64,000 bases of DNA, from positions 992,001-1,056,000 of the forward strand of contig JAACMV010000004.1 in the NCBI GenBank assembly GCA_010909725.1, read 5' to 3'. The notes under the pieces were generated by a model. That model was not told where the DNA came from. It did not search any database and was given only the letters and a program-made list of their open reading frames with translations. Source of the DNA: Picochlorum sp. 'celeri' (lineage: Eukaryota > Chlorophyta > Trebouxiophyceae). Each line of letters opens with the position of its first letter. The first letter of the stretch is position 1. This document shows positions 51,685 to 61,545 of this stretch, one piece after another. Both the position numbers and the translations under genes were made by a program.

Positions 51685-53343
51685 ATGGAGTTTGAATCCT
51701 TGCAAGAAAATAGACCACCACTTGGTGGAGATGCGAGAGGAATGCATCCTGCCGTTAGAGAACCGGTAACAAAGAGTTCAGCTTCCCATCTTCAGTTGAC
51801 ACATTCTCTCGAACAATCCAAGCAAGGCATGAATAGAGGCAGGGCATTCGGAGATAGTATATCAAATACGGTGAATACGAGGAGGGGCACAGGCCTGAGC
51901 GATTTGCACGATGCGATACGTTCTTTGAGGAAGGGGGGTCCCGCGCAAAACTTGCAGGAGACCCGGCCCGGCCACGCACATGCATATGTGGGCTCTAGGG
52001 GTGCAGTTGAGAAGGCTCGGACGCCATCAGCGCCCATGTTTGATTCTCAGGGGGATGTTGTGATGGGGGATGCAGTCATTACACCTGTTGTGTTGTCTGG
52101 GAAGAAGAATGATATCGGTAGAGAGGATGTCTTCCAAACTCCAAAGGAAGGGTACGAGGGGAGTGATCCTGCGACAGAGGGGAAGAGATTAGCCCAGCAG
52201 ATGCAACGTGTGGCAGAACAATTAAGCAATTCACCCGTGGTGAGGCAATCAGAAGAGGAGGATGCAACAATCGTCATTAGAAATAGAGTGGTGCAGCAGC
52301 ATCCAGTGAGGCGGTTGGATTCTGCATCGACGGAGGAAAGGCCCAAGCCAGTGGCTCGTCGATGCTCTATTTTAGCAGATGGGGTGGCTCCAATATTGGA
52401 TCTGAATGGGTTCGATGCACATGGAGACCAGCGGAGAAACAGCATAGCAACGCCAGTGATTCGGTCCAAATTGTCGCCTGAGAATGAAAGGCCGATGCCA
52501 AAGGCGTTAGATGCTACAGCAGGAAATTTGGAGAAGCTTCAAAAGCATATACAAGAGTTAGAAATGGAAAAGGAGGAGGCCACGTCCTTGTTGGAAAGTT
52601 ACCAAGGATCTATAGCAAAGCTTCAGGATGCATACTCAAAAGACACCTTGACGCTGAAAAATGAGAATAAACTCATGGAGACGGAGGTTGAAAGACTTCG
52701 AAAAGAGAGACAACAAATCCACGATCAATTCTCTGTGCTGTACAACAGGAAGTATTTGCCCCTGAAGCAGGAAGCAACTGCCCTGCGTGAGAGTGTCAAG
52801 CTGATGCAGGAGCGCACGGAAAATTTGAACTCTGCCCAAGATGAAATCCAGCTCCTTCGGAATGAGATTGAAACTTTGAAGAAGTCAGAAGAAGCGTTAA
52901 GAAATTCGGTTGAGGCTGCAGAAGCCCGTGCACAGGCTGCTGTTGAATCAGAACAGCTGGTCCATGGCAGGTTGGAGAGTGAGAGACAGAAAGATGGTCG
53001 TAAAATTAGCCAGCTCGAAGAGCAGATTAGAGTTCTTGAATCTGAACGAGATACTAATCAAGGTGAGATCGACCGACTGAAGGAGAAGTATGATTCGGTC
53101 CGCCAGCATCTCGAAGAGAGCATGCATAGATGCGAGGTTGCATGTGCGGGATATGAGCGCAAAAAGTTGGAAGTAAACGCCAGAGAGGAAGAAGTGTATA
53201 CCCTTCAAGTCGAGAATAAAGAATTGAGAAAACGGTTGGATGACTACCGCGCGGAGAATGAGAAGTTTTATCACACCAGAGAAAAGTATAGGGCGCAAAT
53301 TCGACTTCTGATGTCAGAGAGAAGGGGGCAAGAAGGATCTTAA
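51685..53343 (+). CDS. Coiled-coil protein of unknown function
   Basis: A single exon of 552 aa, ATG at 51685. Residues 1-270 are low complexity and basic-acidic mixed with several SP/TP sites (e.g. FQTPKE, SNSPVV, RTPSAP), likely disordered and phosphorylated. Residues ~275-545 form one long coiled coil (LEKLQKHIQELEMEKEEATSLLESY...YRAQIRLLMSERRG). No known domain is seen. Its head-to-head place with DP and the SP/TP sites fit a cytoskeletal or cell-division protein, but nothing proves this. Confidence 0.7.
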   Translation: MEFESLQENRPPLGGDARGMHPAVREPVTKSSASHLQLTHSLEQSKQGMNRGRAFGDSISNTVNTRRGTGLSDLHDAIRSLRKGGPAQNLQETRPGHAHAYVGSRGAVEKARTPSAPMFDSQGDVVMGDAVITPVVLSGKKNDIGREDVFQTPKEGYEGSDPATEGKRLAQQMQRVAEQLSNSPVVRQSEEEDATIVIRNRVVQQHPVRRLDSASTEERPKPVARRCSILADGVAPILDLNGFDAHGDQRRNSIATPVIRSKLSPENERPMPKALDATAGNLEKLQKHIQELEMEKEEATSLLESYQGSIAKLQDAYSKDTLTLKNENKLMETEVERLRKERQQIHDQFSVLYNRKYLPLKQEATALRESVKLMQERTENLNSAQDEIQLLRNEIETLKKSEEALRNSVEAAEARAQAAVESEQLVHGRLESERQKDGRKISQLEEQIRVLESERDTNQGEIDRLKEKYDSVRQHLEESMHRCEVACAGYERKKLEVNAREEEVYTLQVENKELRKRLDDYRAENEKFYHTREKYRAQIRLLMSERRGQEGS

Positions 53344-53427
53344 GGTACAGGGTGCCCACCCATACACGATAACGACACGTCCTTCTTCTTTTGTAAAAGT
53401 TGGAAAATGTAAGAGTTTCCGTCACGA

Positions 53428-54817
53428 ATGACATCCAAGAAATTTGTCCTCGAATGCAAGTCGGTTGCTCTGCTGCTGGTCCTCTTGGCAGTCCTGCCGT
53501 TGCCTTGTGTTGTCGTAGCTTCACCAGGTAAGGGGACGAAAGAACCGAAAGGGATAACCTTTTTCTCCTTAATCTCCCATATTGCATTTCTAAAAGACGA
53601 GAATGCTTTGAAAGATCTGTATCTTTTTTCTCGCAGGTCTGTTGGATGCACCAGTCAACCGAGTCAATCTGAGGAAAAAAAGAGCACATATTGAGGCTGA
53701 ACCACCCTCTACATTTTTCCGCTTTGCACAAAGATCTCTGGATGGCCTCGAGGCATTCGGTTCGCGATATTCTTACGGGGCCATCCAGAGGTCAAGTTCG
53801 CCAGGAGACCGAGTGGCATATGGGGCACCCGCTGCAAAAGGACAGTTTCCATTCGCTGTTCGATTGGAAATAGAGAAGAAAAACGGAAAATTATCTCTTT
53901 GCGGAGGGTCCCTCGTGTCCCCAAAGGTTGTCCTGACAGCTGCACATTGCCTGTATGAGACTGATGGAAGCTCTAAAGCTGAGGAAATCACGGCAATCAT
54001 CGACGATAGAATTGTCCATGGAGAGTCGTATTTCTGTCCCGAATTTTCTCCTAGGACTCGAAAAGACTATTATGCTGACCTTGCCCTGATTTTGCTGGAG
54101 GAAGAAGTGTCTGGTGCTGAGAAAGGCCTTATTCGCCTAGACAATGGCACTATAGAGGTTGAGGATGGAAAGAAACTGGTTGCTCTCGGTTGGGGCCACA
54201 CCGAGGAACATTTTCTATCAGAATCTCTGCTATATACCGATATTCCGTATATAAGTCGCAGGAAATTTTCAAAGTGGATCAAAGACGTCTCGAAGACTGC
54301 AAAATGGCTATCAGGCTTTGATATTGAACAGGACAAAATTGTGGCAGGACTGGATAAAAGCAGAAAAGACACGTGTGCTGGGGATTCAGGAGGGCCTCTG
54401 ATAATAAAGAAAAGGAATGCGTGGGTGCAGATTGGCATCACATCATATGGTCTGGTAGAAGTCTGTGGACACGATCAGATGAATGTTGGTATGTATACTT
54501 CAGTTTCTCATTGGAAGAATTGGATTGCAGACGTCTTGGCCGTATACAATATGAACAGCGATTTGGATGAGAAAAAGTACACCCGAAGCAATAGCAAACC
54601 TATATCCAAATGCCTTAGAGGCAAAGCATTCAAGGCTATGTCCTCCTCGTTGGCTGACTGCTGCAACAGTTGTAAATCCAGCAGAGGGTGGTCCTGCCTT
54701 GCATGGTCATGGTCCAAGTCAAAACAGGAATGCAAATTGTTCGACTCGCGTCCAGACGCTAGAGCAGGAAGGGACAAATGCATGTCTGGATATATAGAGC
54801 TCGAAGTTAACCATTGA
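53428..54817 (+). CDS. Secreted trypsin-like serine protease with C-terminal PAN/apple-like domain
   Basis: Exons 53428-53527 and 53637-54817 (109-bp intron, phase 1), 426 aa. The signal peptide (SVALLLVLLAVLPLPCVVVASP) ends near the splice site. The S1 peptidase domain starts around RVAYGAPAAKGQFPFAV; the catalytic triad is His137 (LTAAHC), Asp181 (ADLALILL) and Ser284 (CAGDSGGP). The last ~60 residues have a Cys pattern (CLRGKAFKAMSSSLADCCNSCK...CLAWSW...CKLF) typical of PAN/apple domains that bind proteins or sugars. It acts outside the cell or in a lytic compartment. A second S1 protease follows on the same strand. Confidence 0.9.
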
Positions 54818-54879
54818 TTCACGCAGCAATAAATGACAACTACATTACTTGTAACACCCTGGTATTTTTTTAGTCTGAC

Positions 54880-54902
54880 GGATCCATTCCATGTATGGAT
54901 CC
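54880..54902. repeat. Short inverted repeat between the two proteases
   Basis: GGATCCAT (54880-54887), 7-nt loop, ATGGATCC (54895-54902). Located just after the first protease in its 3' region; could be an RNA hairpin. The rest of the 54818-55049 gap shows nothing else. Confidence 0.5.
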
Positions 54903-55049
54903 ATATGGAACTCTGGCAGAAGGTGGATGGGCAGCTGACAAGTGATCCGCGGCCTACGTGTTGAGGTGCAAAAGGTTGAATCTTTCGTCTTTTGAAGCAT
55001 CATAATAAATATCAAACATTATATATTGCCGAAAAATTAGGGGAATATC

Positions 55050-56267
55050 ATGGGAAAGGGTACTCTCTGGTTGTTCGCAACCTTGACTGTCCTATTTACC
55101 ACAAGACCAACTTATGGTGCGCTAGAGGCTCGCTTTGACACACTGCAGGCCATAGTGAGTATTACAGAAGTATTTAATCGCGTAATGAATCCATATGAGT
55201 GCAGGGAAAGTCGCAGGAGCGGAACACTTCACGTTGGACACAAAGGGGGGCCAAGAGTTCACAGGACTCGGTACTGACCCCTCCCTCATTCGAAAGGACT
55301 TCGACACGTCTCCCCTGAGAGAACTAGCTTTGAAATCAACTGAAATGTATGTGTTTTCCCCTGTTCCTCCGTAGAGTGTGCAGCGATGCACGACGCGTTT
55401 TGAGCGGTCAAAGAGGCTAACGACGCGGTGTTGAACTACTGCAGATCCCAGAATGCGAGCTATCAAGAGATTCCGGAGCTGATCAATGGAACAAGTAGTT
55501 TAGCTAGAATAGCATATGGCAAGAGCGTGCCGAAAGGAGTCATGCCCTTTGCTGTCTTCCTCGAAATTGAGGCTGCAGATGGAGTATACAATTGTGGTGG
55601 AACACTCATCGGAAAAGAAACCGTCTTGACAGCCGCCCACTGCTTCTTTGATGAATTTGGATACTTGGCGGCATATTCCGCCGTGGCAGTTGTCGGAGAG
55701 CGGGTGATTAAGAGATCAAACAAGCTGTATGAAGTTACTGATGTCGTCAAACCAAGTGGATTCAACCCAGCATTTTCATACGAATTATTTGGCGATATAG
55801 CAATCATTAAACTCGGTTCCAGACCAAATAGAAAGCCCATGAAACTTGGATCCAAGAAGACATCGGTCCCAAAATGGTACATCACAGCTGGCTGGGGTCT
55901 GACTGAGGACAACAGAAGGGCCTCTGAAGTGCTCCAGTATGCCGCCGTGCCAAGCCTGTCCATCCGCCAGGTTCAAGCATGGACCCAAAATATAGGAGCA
56001 TACTACTCCATGGAAGTGGACCACATCGCAGCTGGCTTGGGAAGTGATAGGGCAGACTCTTGCCAGGGAGACTCGGGTGGGCCTCTATTCAAGCCAGGCA
56101 AGCAATATTCAAACTCCGAGTCATCCACTGATGTTCTCATGGGAGTTGTATCGTATGGACTCTCTTCTAGATGCGGCCTCAAGAACAGAAACGTAGGATT
56201 TTACACAAGTGTGCCATACTGGAGGTCCTGGATTTTGAGCCAAATGAAAAAGAGGGGATGGAAATAA
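55050..56267 (+). CDS. Secreted trypsin-like serine protease
   Basis: Three exons fit in phase: 55050-55116, 55205-55346 and 55445-56267 (introns 88 and 98 bp), 343 aa. A signal peptide (WLFATLTVLFTTRPTYG) ends at the first junction. A ~70-residue propeptide-like segment (EHFTLDTKGGQEFTGLG...) precedes the S1 domain. The triad is His135 (LTAAHC), Asp187 (GDIAIIKLG) and Ser280 (CQGDSGGP). Unlike its neighbour it has no PAN-like tail and ends soon after WRSWILSQM. Residue Asp at the base of the S1 pocket (six before the Ser, DSCQGDSGG) suggests trypsin-like cleavage after Arg/Lys. Confidence 0.88.
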
Positions 56268-56478
56268 ATAAAATGTGTTTCATAATATTAAATGTTTGTT
56301 ATTTTTATCCATACAAATGTATCCATTTTTTACTCCATGTCAAAGTTTAAGATTTTTGAATTCAATCTTCATATCTTTTACAAGGAACTTTCCGTTGTTG
56401 AGTCGTTGACAGTTCAAACCAGAGACCGGTGGTTCGCGTCTACATTATTTATGTTTTCGTCTCACTTTCAAGAAAAAT

Positions 56479-58614
56479 ATGACGAATGATGCCAAGGATA
56501 AAGCTCTTTTCCTGCTCAAGCTGTCTGAGCAAGAACCGCATAACAATGTCTTCAGGGACATGTTGGAAACCATCAAGCATCGCTGGGAATCCTCAGTGGA
56601 TGAGATTGGCAGATGCTTAATGAATTCATTTGAATCCTCGTGTAATTTGAAGCGTGTCCTGCGCCTGTGGAATGCTGATTTCATGATTGCCTTGAAGGAT
56701 TTATTGCATACAATAGCACCAAGGGTATGGAGAGAGGATAGTCCATATTGTGGTGGATTTGCAAAATGGAGAGGGAATGATGAGTTTAAACAGGCTTGGG
56801 GGGATGGAGCTGAGGTGGCGCACATATATTTTTGTCTTGAGGTTTTCAGGATGTGTCAGCAGAAGAAGTTTTGCTTTCCAACTGCCATGGACATGGTGCA
56901 CCATCTCAGAAGCAGCACGCAGAAGTCTGTGAGGGGTCTTTTGTCCGAGGAGGAGAGAAGGACGTATGTTCGAGAGGCTAGGGAGTGGAAAGAACGACAA
57001 GAAAGACTAGGAAGTTATTGGGAGGAAGTGGTGGCACGGCCAGAGTCTATAAGCATCATGCGGGAACACATGATGCACATGAGTGTTGTTCGCTGCTTTG
57101 TCAAGAAAGTGACCAAGGGCGCCATGCGCGACCCTGTATGCCGGATAGATGGGAAATGTATGACTTGGGAAGAAATTGTCATGCATGTTGGGGAGGATCC
57201 AGCCATGAGAGGGAAGTCTGCCTGGAAAAAGGCAGATCGCATGAGGGTTTTGGCTCGAGAGCATGGAGTGAAACCTCCAAACAAAGTATGGTCCGATGAG
57301 GAAACACACGAGTTGATTGACCTTGTGATGAAGACGCAGACTGGCCCAGGTTTCTGGTGTGAGGTTTTTGCGCAATGGAAGGCCACAAACAGGACATGCA
57401 CGACCTACTCTCCCACTCAACTGCGCGAGAGATACAGAAGTCTTCATAATAATATTACTGGGAAAGCCCGTGCAAGACACGACTTGGTGTTAAAGGAAGA
57501 ACAGATTGAGTTTATCCGGTCTCATTATGAAAGTCTCAGCTGGCATAAGCAAAAGAATTCCACACCAGTCCCAATTGACCTTTATCATCATATGGAAAGC
57601 AAACTACCACGGGGACACGTGGAGTGGAATGATATTATCACGATCGTGGAGGGTGAACCAGCGCTTCAAGGCGCAAATGTATTTCGGAAAGTGCAGTGCA
57701 TGAAAAAGTTGGCTCAACGGCATGGCGTCAAAGCTCCACCAATCACCGATGAATGGACTGAAGCAGATACAAGAGATTTGATCCGGTTGGTCATGCAAAC
57801 GCCTGATTCTATATGCTTTTGGGAAGATATTTTTAATCAATGGAAGATGATCCGGAAAGACACCACCGTCTACTCTCCAGATCAGCTGCAAAATCGATAC
57901 AGAATGCTTCACGGCAATGTTATGTTGAAGACAAGAAGACAGGCTGATTTGGTCCTACCCCAGGAAGAGATTGACTTTATACGCTCTCACCCACTTGTTC
58001 ACTCTAGGTGCCGAACACCAGAAGGAGACACTGATGCAAAGCCTCTGCAGCAAGCAAAATCACGGTATGGAGTTCTCTCTGAGGAGGCTCGACTTGGACA
58101 GCTCAAGGAGTATGTCCGACAGGAGAGGCAATGGCATGCTCATGACCCTTCCTACGTGGTCTTGAGGCCAACAGAAGACTCGTATAACATGAATTACCGA
58201 CGGGAAAAATTTGGAAAAAATCCCTCATGGTGGAAGGTTGACCAATTTTTTAAAGAAGCAGAATTAGAGCAGCGCTTGTCCTATTGGATCAATAATCTGG
58301 TGTCTTTTGCGCAAGGAAAGAATGGGGCGGAAAAGAGCGAATACTTTCAAAAGCAGTGTGCTGGATTACTTAAAAAAGTTGGACAGGTACTTCAGTATGA
58401 AGAGGATGACTGGTGGTCCCTGGAGAGGTACTTGAAGCCTCCTCCAGGAGGTATATCTGATGAAAATACAAACCCAAAACCCACCGGTCCTGAAGTTATT
58501 TCTGTTCGAAATGAAATCCTCCTTCCAACGAAATCAGGAAGGGCCAGAACCAGGCCATCATGGCTTGAGGACACAGTCATACTTCGGCCAAACAGACAGC
58601 CTAGGGTTGATTGA
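56479..58614 (+). CDS. Unrecognised protein with two SANT/Myb-like repeat modules
   Basis: A single 711-aa exon with an ATG start. Residues about 228-354 and 381-507 are two copies of one ~127-residue module. Each begins W(E/N)(E/D)I with a Glu-Pro-Ala turn and LA.(E/R)HGVK.P, and then W(S/T)(D/E)...LI.LVM.T...FW...F.QWK...T.YSP.QL..RYR.LH.N...K.R...DLVL...I.FIRSH. The pattern of spaced Trp residues and a final basic RYR helix is like SANT/Myb DNA-binding domains. The N-terminal 220 residues have many Cys, Trp and basic residues; the C-terminus ends with a basic KSGRARTRPSW stretch. I know no family with this architecture; a chromatin or DNA-binding role is inferred. Confidence 0.7.
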   Translation: MTNDAKDKALFLLKLSEQEPHNNVFRDMLETIKHRWESSVDEIGRCLMNSFESSCNLKRVLRLWNADFMIALKDLLHTIAPRVWREDSPYCGGFAKWRGNDEFKQAWGDGAEVAHIYFCLEVFRMCQQKKFCFPTAMDMVHHLRSSTQKSVRGLLSEEERRTYVREAREWKERQERLGSYWEEVVARPESISIMREHMMHMSVVRCFVKKVTKGAMRDPVCRIDGKCMTWEEIVMHVGEDPAMRGKSAWKKADRMRVLAREHGVKPPNKVWSDEETHELIDLVMKTQTGPGFWCEVFAQWKATNRTCTTYSPTQLRERYRSLHNNITGKARARHDLVLKEEQIEFIRSHYESLSWHKQKNSTPVPIDLYHHMESKLPRGHVEWNDIITIVEGEPALQGANVFRKVQCMKKLAQRHGVKAPPITDEWTEADTRDLIRLVMQTPDSICFWEDIFNQWKMIRKDTTVYSPDQLQNRYRMLHGNVMLKTRRQADLVLPQEEIDFIRSHPLVHSRCRTPEGDTDAKPLQQAKSRYGVLSEEARLGQLKEYVRQERQWHAHDPSYVVLRPTEDSYNMNYRREKFGKNPSWWKVDQFFKEAELEQRLSYWINNLVSFAQGKNGAEKSEYFQKQCAGLLKKVGQVLQYEEDDWWSLERYLKPPPGGISDENTNPKPTGPEVISVRNEILLPTKSGRARTRPSWLEDTVILRPNRQPRVD

Positions 58615-58709
58615 AAAAAATGTGCATACTTTTTCCATTGAAACTTTGAAATTAATTGTTGTAAAGGTCAAGCAATAGAAGAAAAAGCGGTGAATAATAG
58701 TTGTGCCAG

Positions 58710-59528
58710 ATGGTGGATGAGAAAATGATGCAATTCACAATAACGTTACTTCTCATGTTTTTTGGCGCGTACGGGGCCGCGTATATTCCTTTTGCTTGGG
58801 ATGTGAGTGATAAACAAATAAATATTATATCTAGCTTAGGTGGAGGACTCATGATTGGCAGTTGTTTGGCGGTCGTCATTCCGGAAGGGTTTGCAAGTTT
58901 TTCTGGTCACCACGACCACCACGACTCTGATGTGGGCGAGATTCCAGAGGGTTTTGCTGGGATTGCGCTTGTGGTGGGGTTCTTGGGAATGTATTTACTG
59001 GATCAAATGCAGGCAGATCATCCTCACGGATGCTGTGCTCACAGGAAGAGCGGGGATGAGGAGGAGAAGGTGCCTCAACGTCGGCCAGAGAAGGCAATTA
59101 CTGGTTTGCTGATTCACTGCATTGCCGACGGTGTTGCAATGGGCTCGGCATTCTTAAGCGGGAACTCATCAGTGACTTTTATTTTAGGCACAGCCATGGT
59201 GCTGCATAAAGCACCGATGGCGTTCGGGCTTTCGTCGTTTCTGATCAGCTCGGGGTGGACGTGGGAAAGATCTGCAAGCACATTGCTGCTATTTTCGAGC
59301 ATGGCACCCGCAGCGACAGTCGTAACGTATATTGTATTGCAGATTCTTCCTTTATTTGGCGGTGAGCAATCAATTGCTCTGGCGATACTGTTCAGTGGAG
59401 GTACCTTTTTGCATGCAGCAACAATGCATATTTTGCCTGAAGTTACTATTGGGAGAAATCTAGATTTGCTCTTTTTAAGTATTGGTGCCTTGGCCCCGCC
59501 TCTTTTGTCATGGGGACATTCGCATTAA
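58710..59528 (+). CDS. ZIP-family zinc transporter (ZIP9-like)
   Basis: 272 aa from the ATG at 58710. Eight or so membrane helices, a His-rich loop (HHDHHD, residues ~66-71) and a second loop with DHPHGCCAH. The ZIP metal site is in helices 4 and 5: LLIHCIADGVAMGSAF and LHKAPMAFGLSSFL. The ending GGTFLHAATMHILPEV is typical of ZIP9/SLC39A9, which moves zinc into the cytosol from the Golgi or across the plasma membrane. The stop is 44 bp from that of the convergent Ariadne gene. Confidence 0.88.
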   Translation: MVDEKMMQFTITLLLMFFGAYGAAYIPFAWDVSDKQINIISSLGGGLMIGSCLAVVIPEGFASFSGHHDHHDSDVGEIPEGFAGIALVVGFLGMYLLDQMQADHPHGCCAHRKSGDEEEKVPQRRPEKAITGLLIHCIADGVAMGSAFLSGNSSVTFILGTAMVLHKAPMAFGLSSFLISSGWTWERSASTLLLFSSMAPAATVVTYIVLQILPLFGGEQSIALAILFSGGTFLHAATMHILPEVTIGRNLDLLFLSIGALAPPLLSWGHSH

Positions 59529-59572
59529 TTTCATTAGTTGATGATTGTAAAATTACTATTGTGCAGAAACAG

Positions 59573-61363
59573 TCAGTGCTTTCTGAGATCACAGAGTTCA
59601 CAGTTTCTGGCAGCAGGCGAATTTAGCAGGTTGCAGCGGAGGCACGTCCATGACTCCGGCGCTTTCTCGGATCCATGCCCATGCCCTGCGCATCTTTTGT
59701 TGGGATGCGACACAGTTGTTGTTCTCTCTGGATGTGGTACAGGGTTCTTTGAGGACTGATCTCTGATTTCTTGGATGCTTTTATCCAGTCCATGTTCAAG
59801 CACCCTAACCAGTTTTAAAAACTGATTCCTCGTGACATCTGTGAGACCGATGAGATCCTGTCTAAAGTCATTCCAAGACGAAATTCTTCTACTCTTTTCG
59901 ATGCCTCCCGCCACTGACCCCTTGAATTCGGACAGTTCCACTTCCAACTTGTGGCTCAAGCGCTCCAAAGCATTTTCAGCATCATTCTGAGTGAAATCAA
60001 AGAACCTCCTCACATGGACCATAGACTCGGTGTCTAAATTGCTCTTTATGAATCTGTATTTCGTGTCAACCTCATCATCGAACGAAAAGTACCCTGCTAC
60101 ATACGCCCATTTCAGGAACTTCTGACACCTTTCAAGCTCTTTCCATGCTTCCGTCACAAATCCCAGATTAGGCGCGGGAATCTGTAAAATCTTCGAAAAC
60201 CGCACTATTTCTTCACTCTCCCATAGCTTGATTGATTCTCGAACTATTTTCAGAGCCTTATCGTGCTCGGCCCACCTCTCCCAGAAGTACAAGTGTAACC
60301 TCTGTGAAGATATTTTCTCCATCGAACTCCCTAGGTTCTCTGTTGGGGCCATATTACACGAATAGTACCCACCCGTCGTGGACGAATGCTTCTTCCAGTC
60401 CGCCAAGCAAAGCCAGCAGAACTCGTGTTTGCATTGAGAGCACGTCATGTGCATGCACCCATGATTCTTCTGTATGGGCCTGTTGCACCCAGGACATCCC
60501 TTTGTGTTGACCACTAACCACTCCATATTCAAGCTCTCCTTGTCATTCTTTGCTTTCCAGAACTTGACAACCTGACAGTCCACTGGCCTGTGACCTTCCT
60601 CCATACATTGAAAGCAGAATTCTGTATGGCACCCAGCGCAAGACACATCTGTTGGCTGGCCACAGCCACCAAAAAGCCTCACCGCCCGCCCGCAGTCGAC
60701 ACCAGGGCACCACACTATATCTGAATGCTTCTCTACAAAATTTTCTATGGCTAGCTGTTTCATTCGTGCCACGTCCTTGCTAGACAGGGTATCTTCAACC
60801 AGTGCTGCAGGAGCTCTTCTCCCGCACTTGTACACAGGGCATCTAATATCCAAAGACGACGCTCCGTCTTCAACCTTGGAATGTACATATTGTTTCCAGC
60901 ACTCTCTACACATGGAATGACCACACCCGCAACCAAGCATATCCGTCTCAGTCTCAAACCTGTCGAAACAAATCTGGCACTGAGTCTCTGCATCTTTGAC
61001 ACACTCCCCAAGACCCAAACGAGACCGCACACGCTCCGGTTCGGAGAACCACTCCTCTTGAAATCTCTCTGCGTCCCATTTGTAGGCAATCAGCATCCCC
61101 ATGAGATCATCCCGACGAGCACCCACGATACTGGACACTTCGCCAGTCAACACGAGCATTTTCCCGTACAGATCCTCGCTTGACAGAGTTTCCCACCGGA
61201 CTTTTTCCTCACTGATCTCAGTGAAATCAATTTCGACATCTTGGCTGTCGGACATGCGGCAGGACGATGCTTCTTCAAAGACTGTTCCTCCACTGGTAGA
61301 CCCTTCAAACTCAACCGACTCCTGCTGCTCCATAGCAAGCTGTACATTCACATTCCCTGACAT
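59573..61363 (-). CDS. ARI: Ariadne-type RBR E3 ubiquitin ligase
   Basis: One exon, 596 aa, ATG at 61363. An acidic N-terminus and UBA-like helix (LVLTGEVSSIVGARRDDLMGMLIAYKWD) precede RING1 (CQICFDRF...CGCGHSMCRECW, from residue 129), the in-between RING (IVWCPGVDCGRAV...CFQCMEEGH) and RING2 (CPGCNRPIQKNHGCMHMTC), with the catalytic Cys at 303. The Ariadne helical domain follows. The C-terminus has a RanBP2-type zinc finger (SWTCLRCNLLNSPAARNCELCDL), as in many plant ARI proteins. It accepts ubiquitin from E2 enzymes onto Cys303 before passing it to substrate. Confidence 0.94.
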   Translation of the reverse strand: MSGNVNVQLAMEQQESVEFEGSTSGGTVFEEASSCRMSDSQDVEIDFTEISEEKVRWETLSSEDLYGKMLVLTGEVSSIVGARRDDLMGMLIAYKWDAERFQEEWFSEPERVRSRLGLGECVKDAETQCQICFDRFETETDMLGCGCGHSMCRECWKQYVHSKVEDGASSLDIRCPVYKCGRRAPAALVEDTLSSKDVARMKQLAIENFVEKHSDIVWCPGVDCGRAVRLFGGCGQPTDVSCAGCHTEFCFQCMEEGHRPVDCQVVKFWKAKNDKESLNMEWLVVNTKGCPGCNRPIQKNHGCMHMTCSQCKHEFCWLCLADWKKHSSTTGGYYSCNMAPTENLGSSMEKISSQRLHLYFWERWAEHDKALKIVRESIKLWESEEIVRFSKILQIPAPNLGFVTEAWKELERCQKFLKWAYVAGYFSFDDEVDTKYRFIKSNLDTESMVHVRRFFDFTQNDAENALERLSHKLEVELSEFKGSVAGGIEKSRRISSWNDFRQDLIGLTDVTRNQFLKLVRVLEHGLDKSIQEIRDQSSKNPVPHPERTTTVSHPNKRCAGHGHGSEKAPESWTCLRCNLLNSPAARNCELCDLRKH

Positions 61364-61545
61364 GAATACTGCATCTCATGAACGAATTGGATTTGAATAT
61401 GTCGCACAGTGAAGGCGCAAGGCACTTTCGACATGCATCCTGGCAGAGCGAATTCTCCTTATTTAGAATGCAAAATTCGAGGTGAATTTGACCTTATGGG
61501 CAGCTTCTACCCACAATTGTTGAAATTAAATATGTAATATGGGAT

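Noticed and set aside
55372..55444. In-frame TGA between two coding-like stretches in the second protease, suggesting selenocysteine or a nonsense mutation
   Set aside because: Splicing 55346 to 55445 removes the TGA and restores phase with good GTATGT and CTGCAG signals, so the gene is intact.
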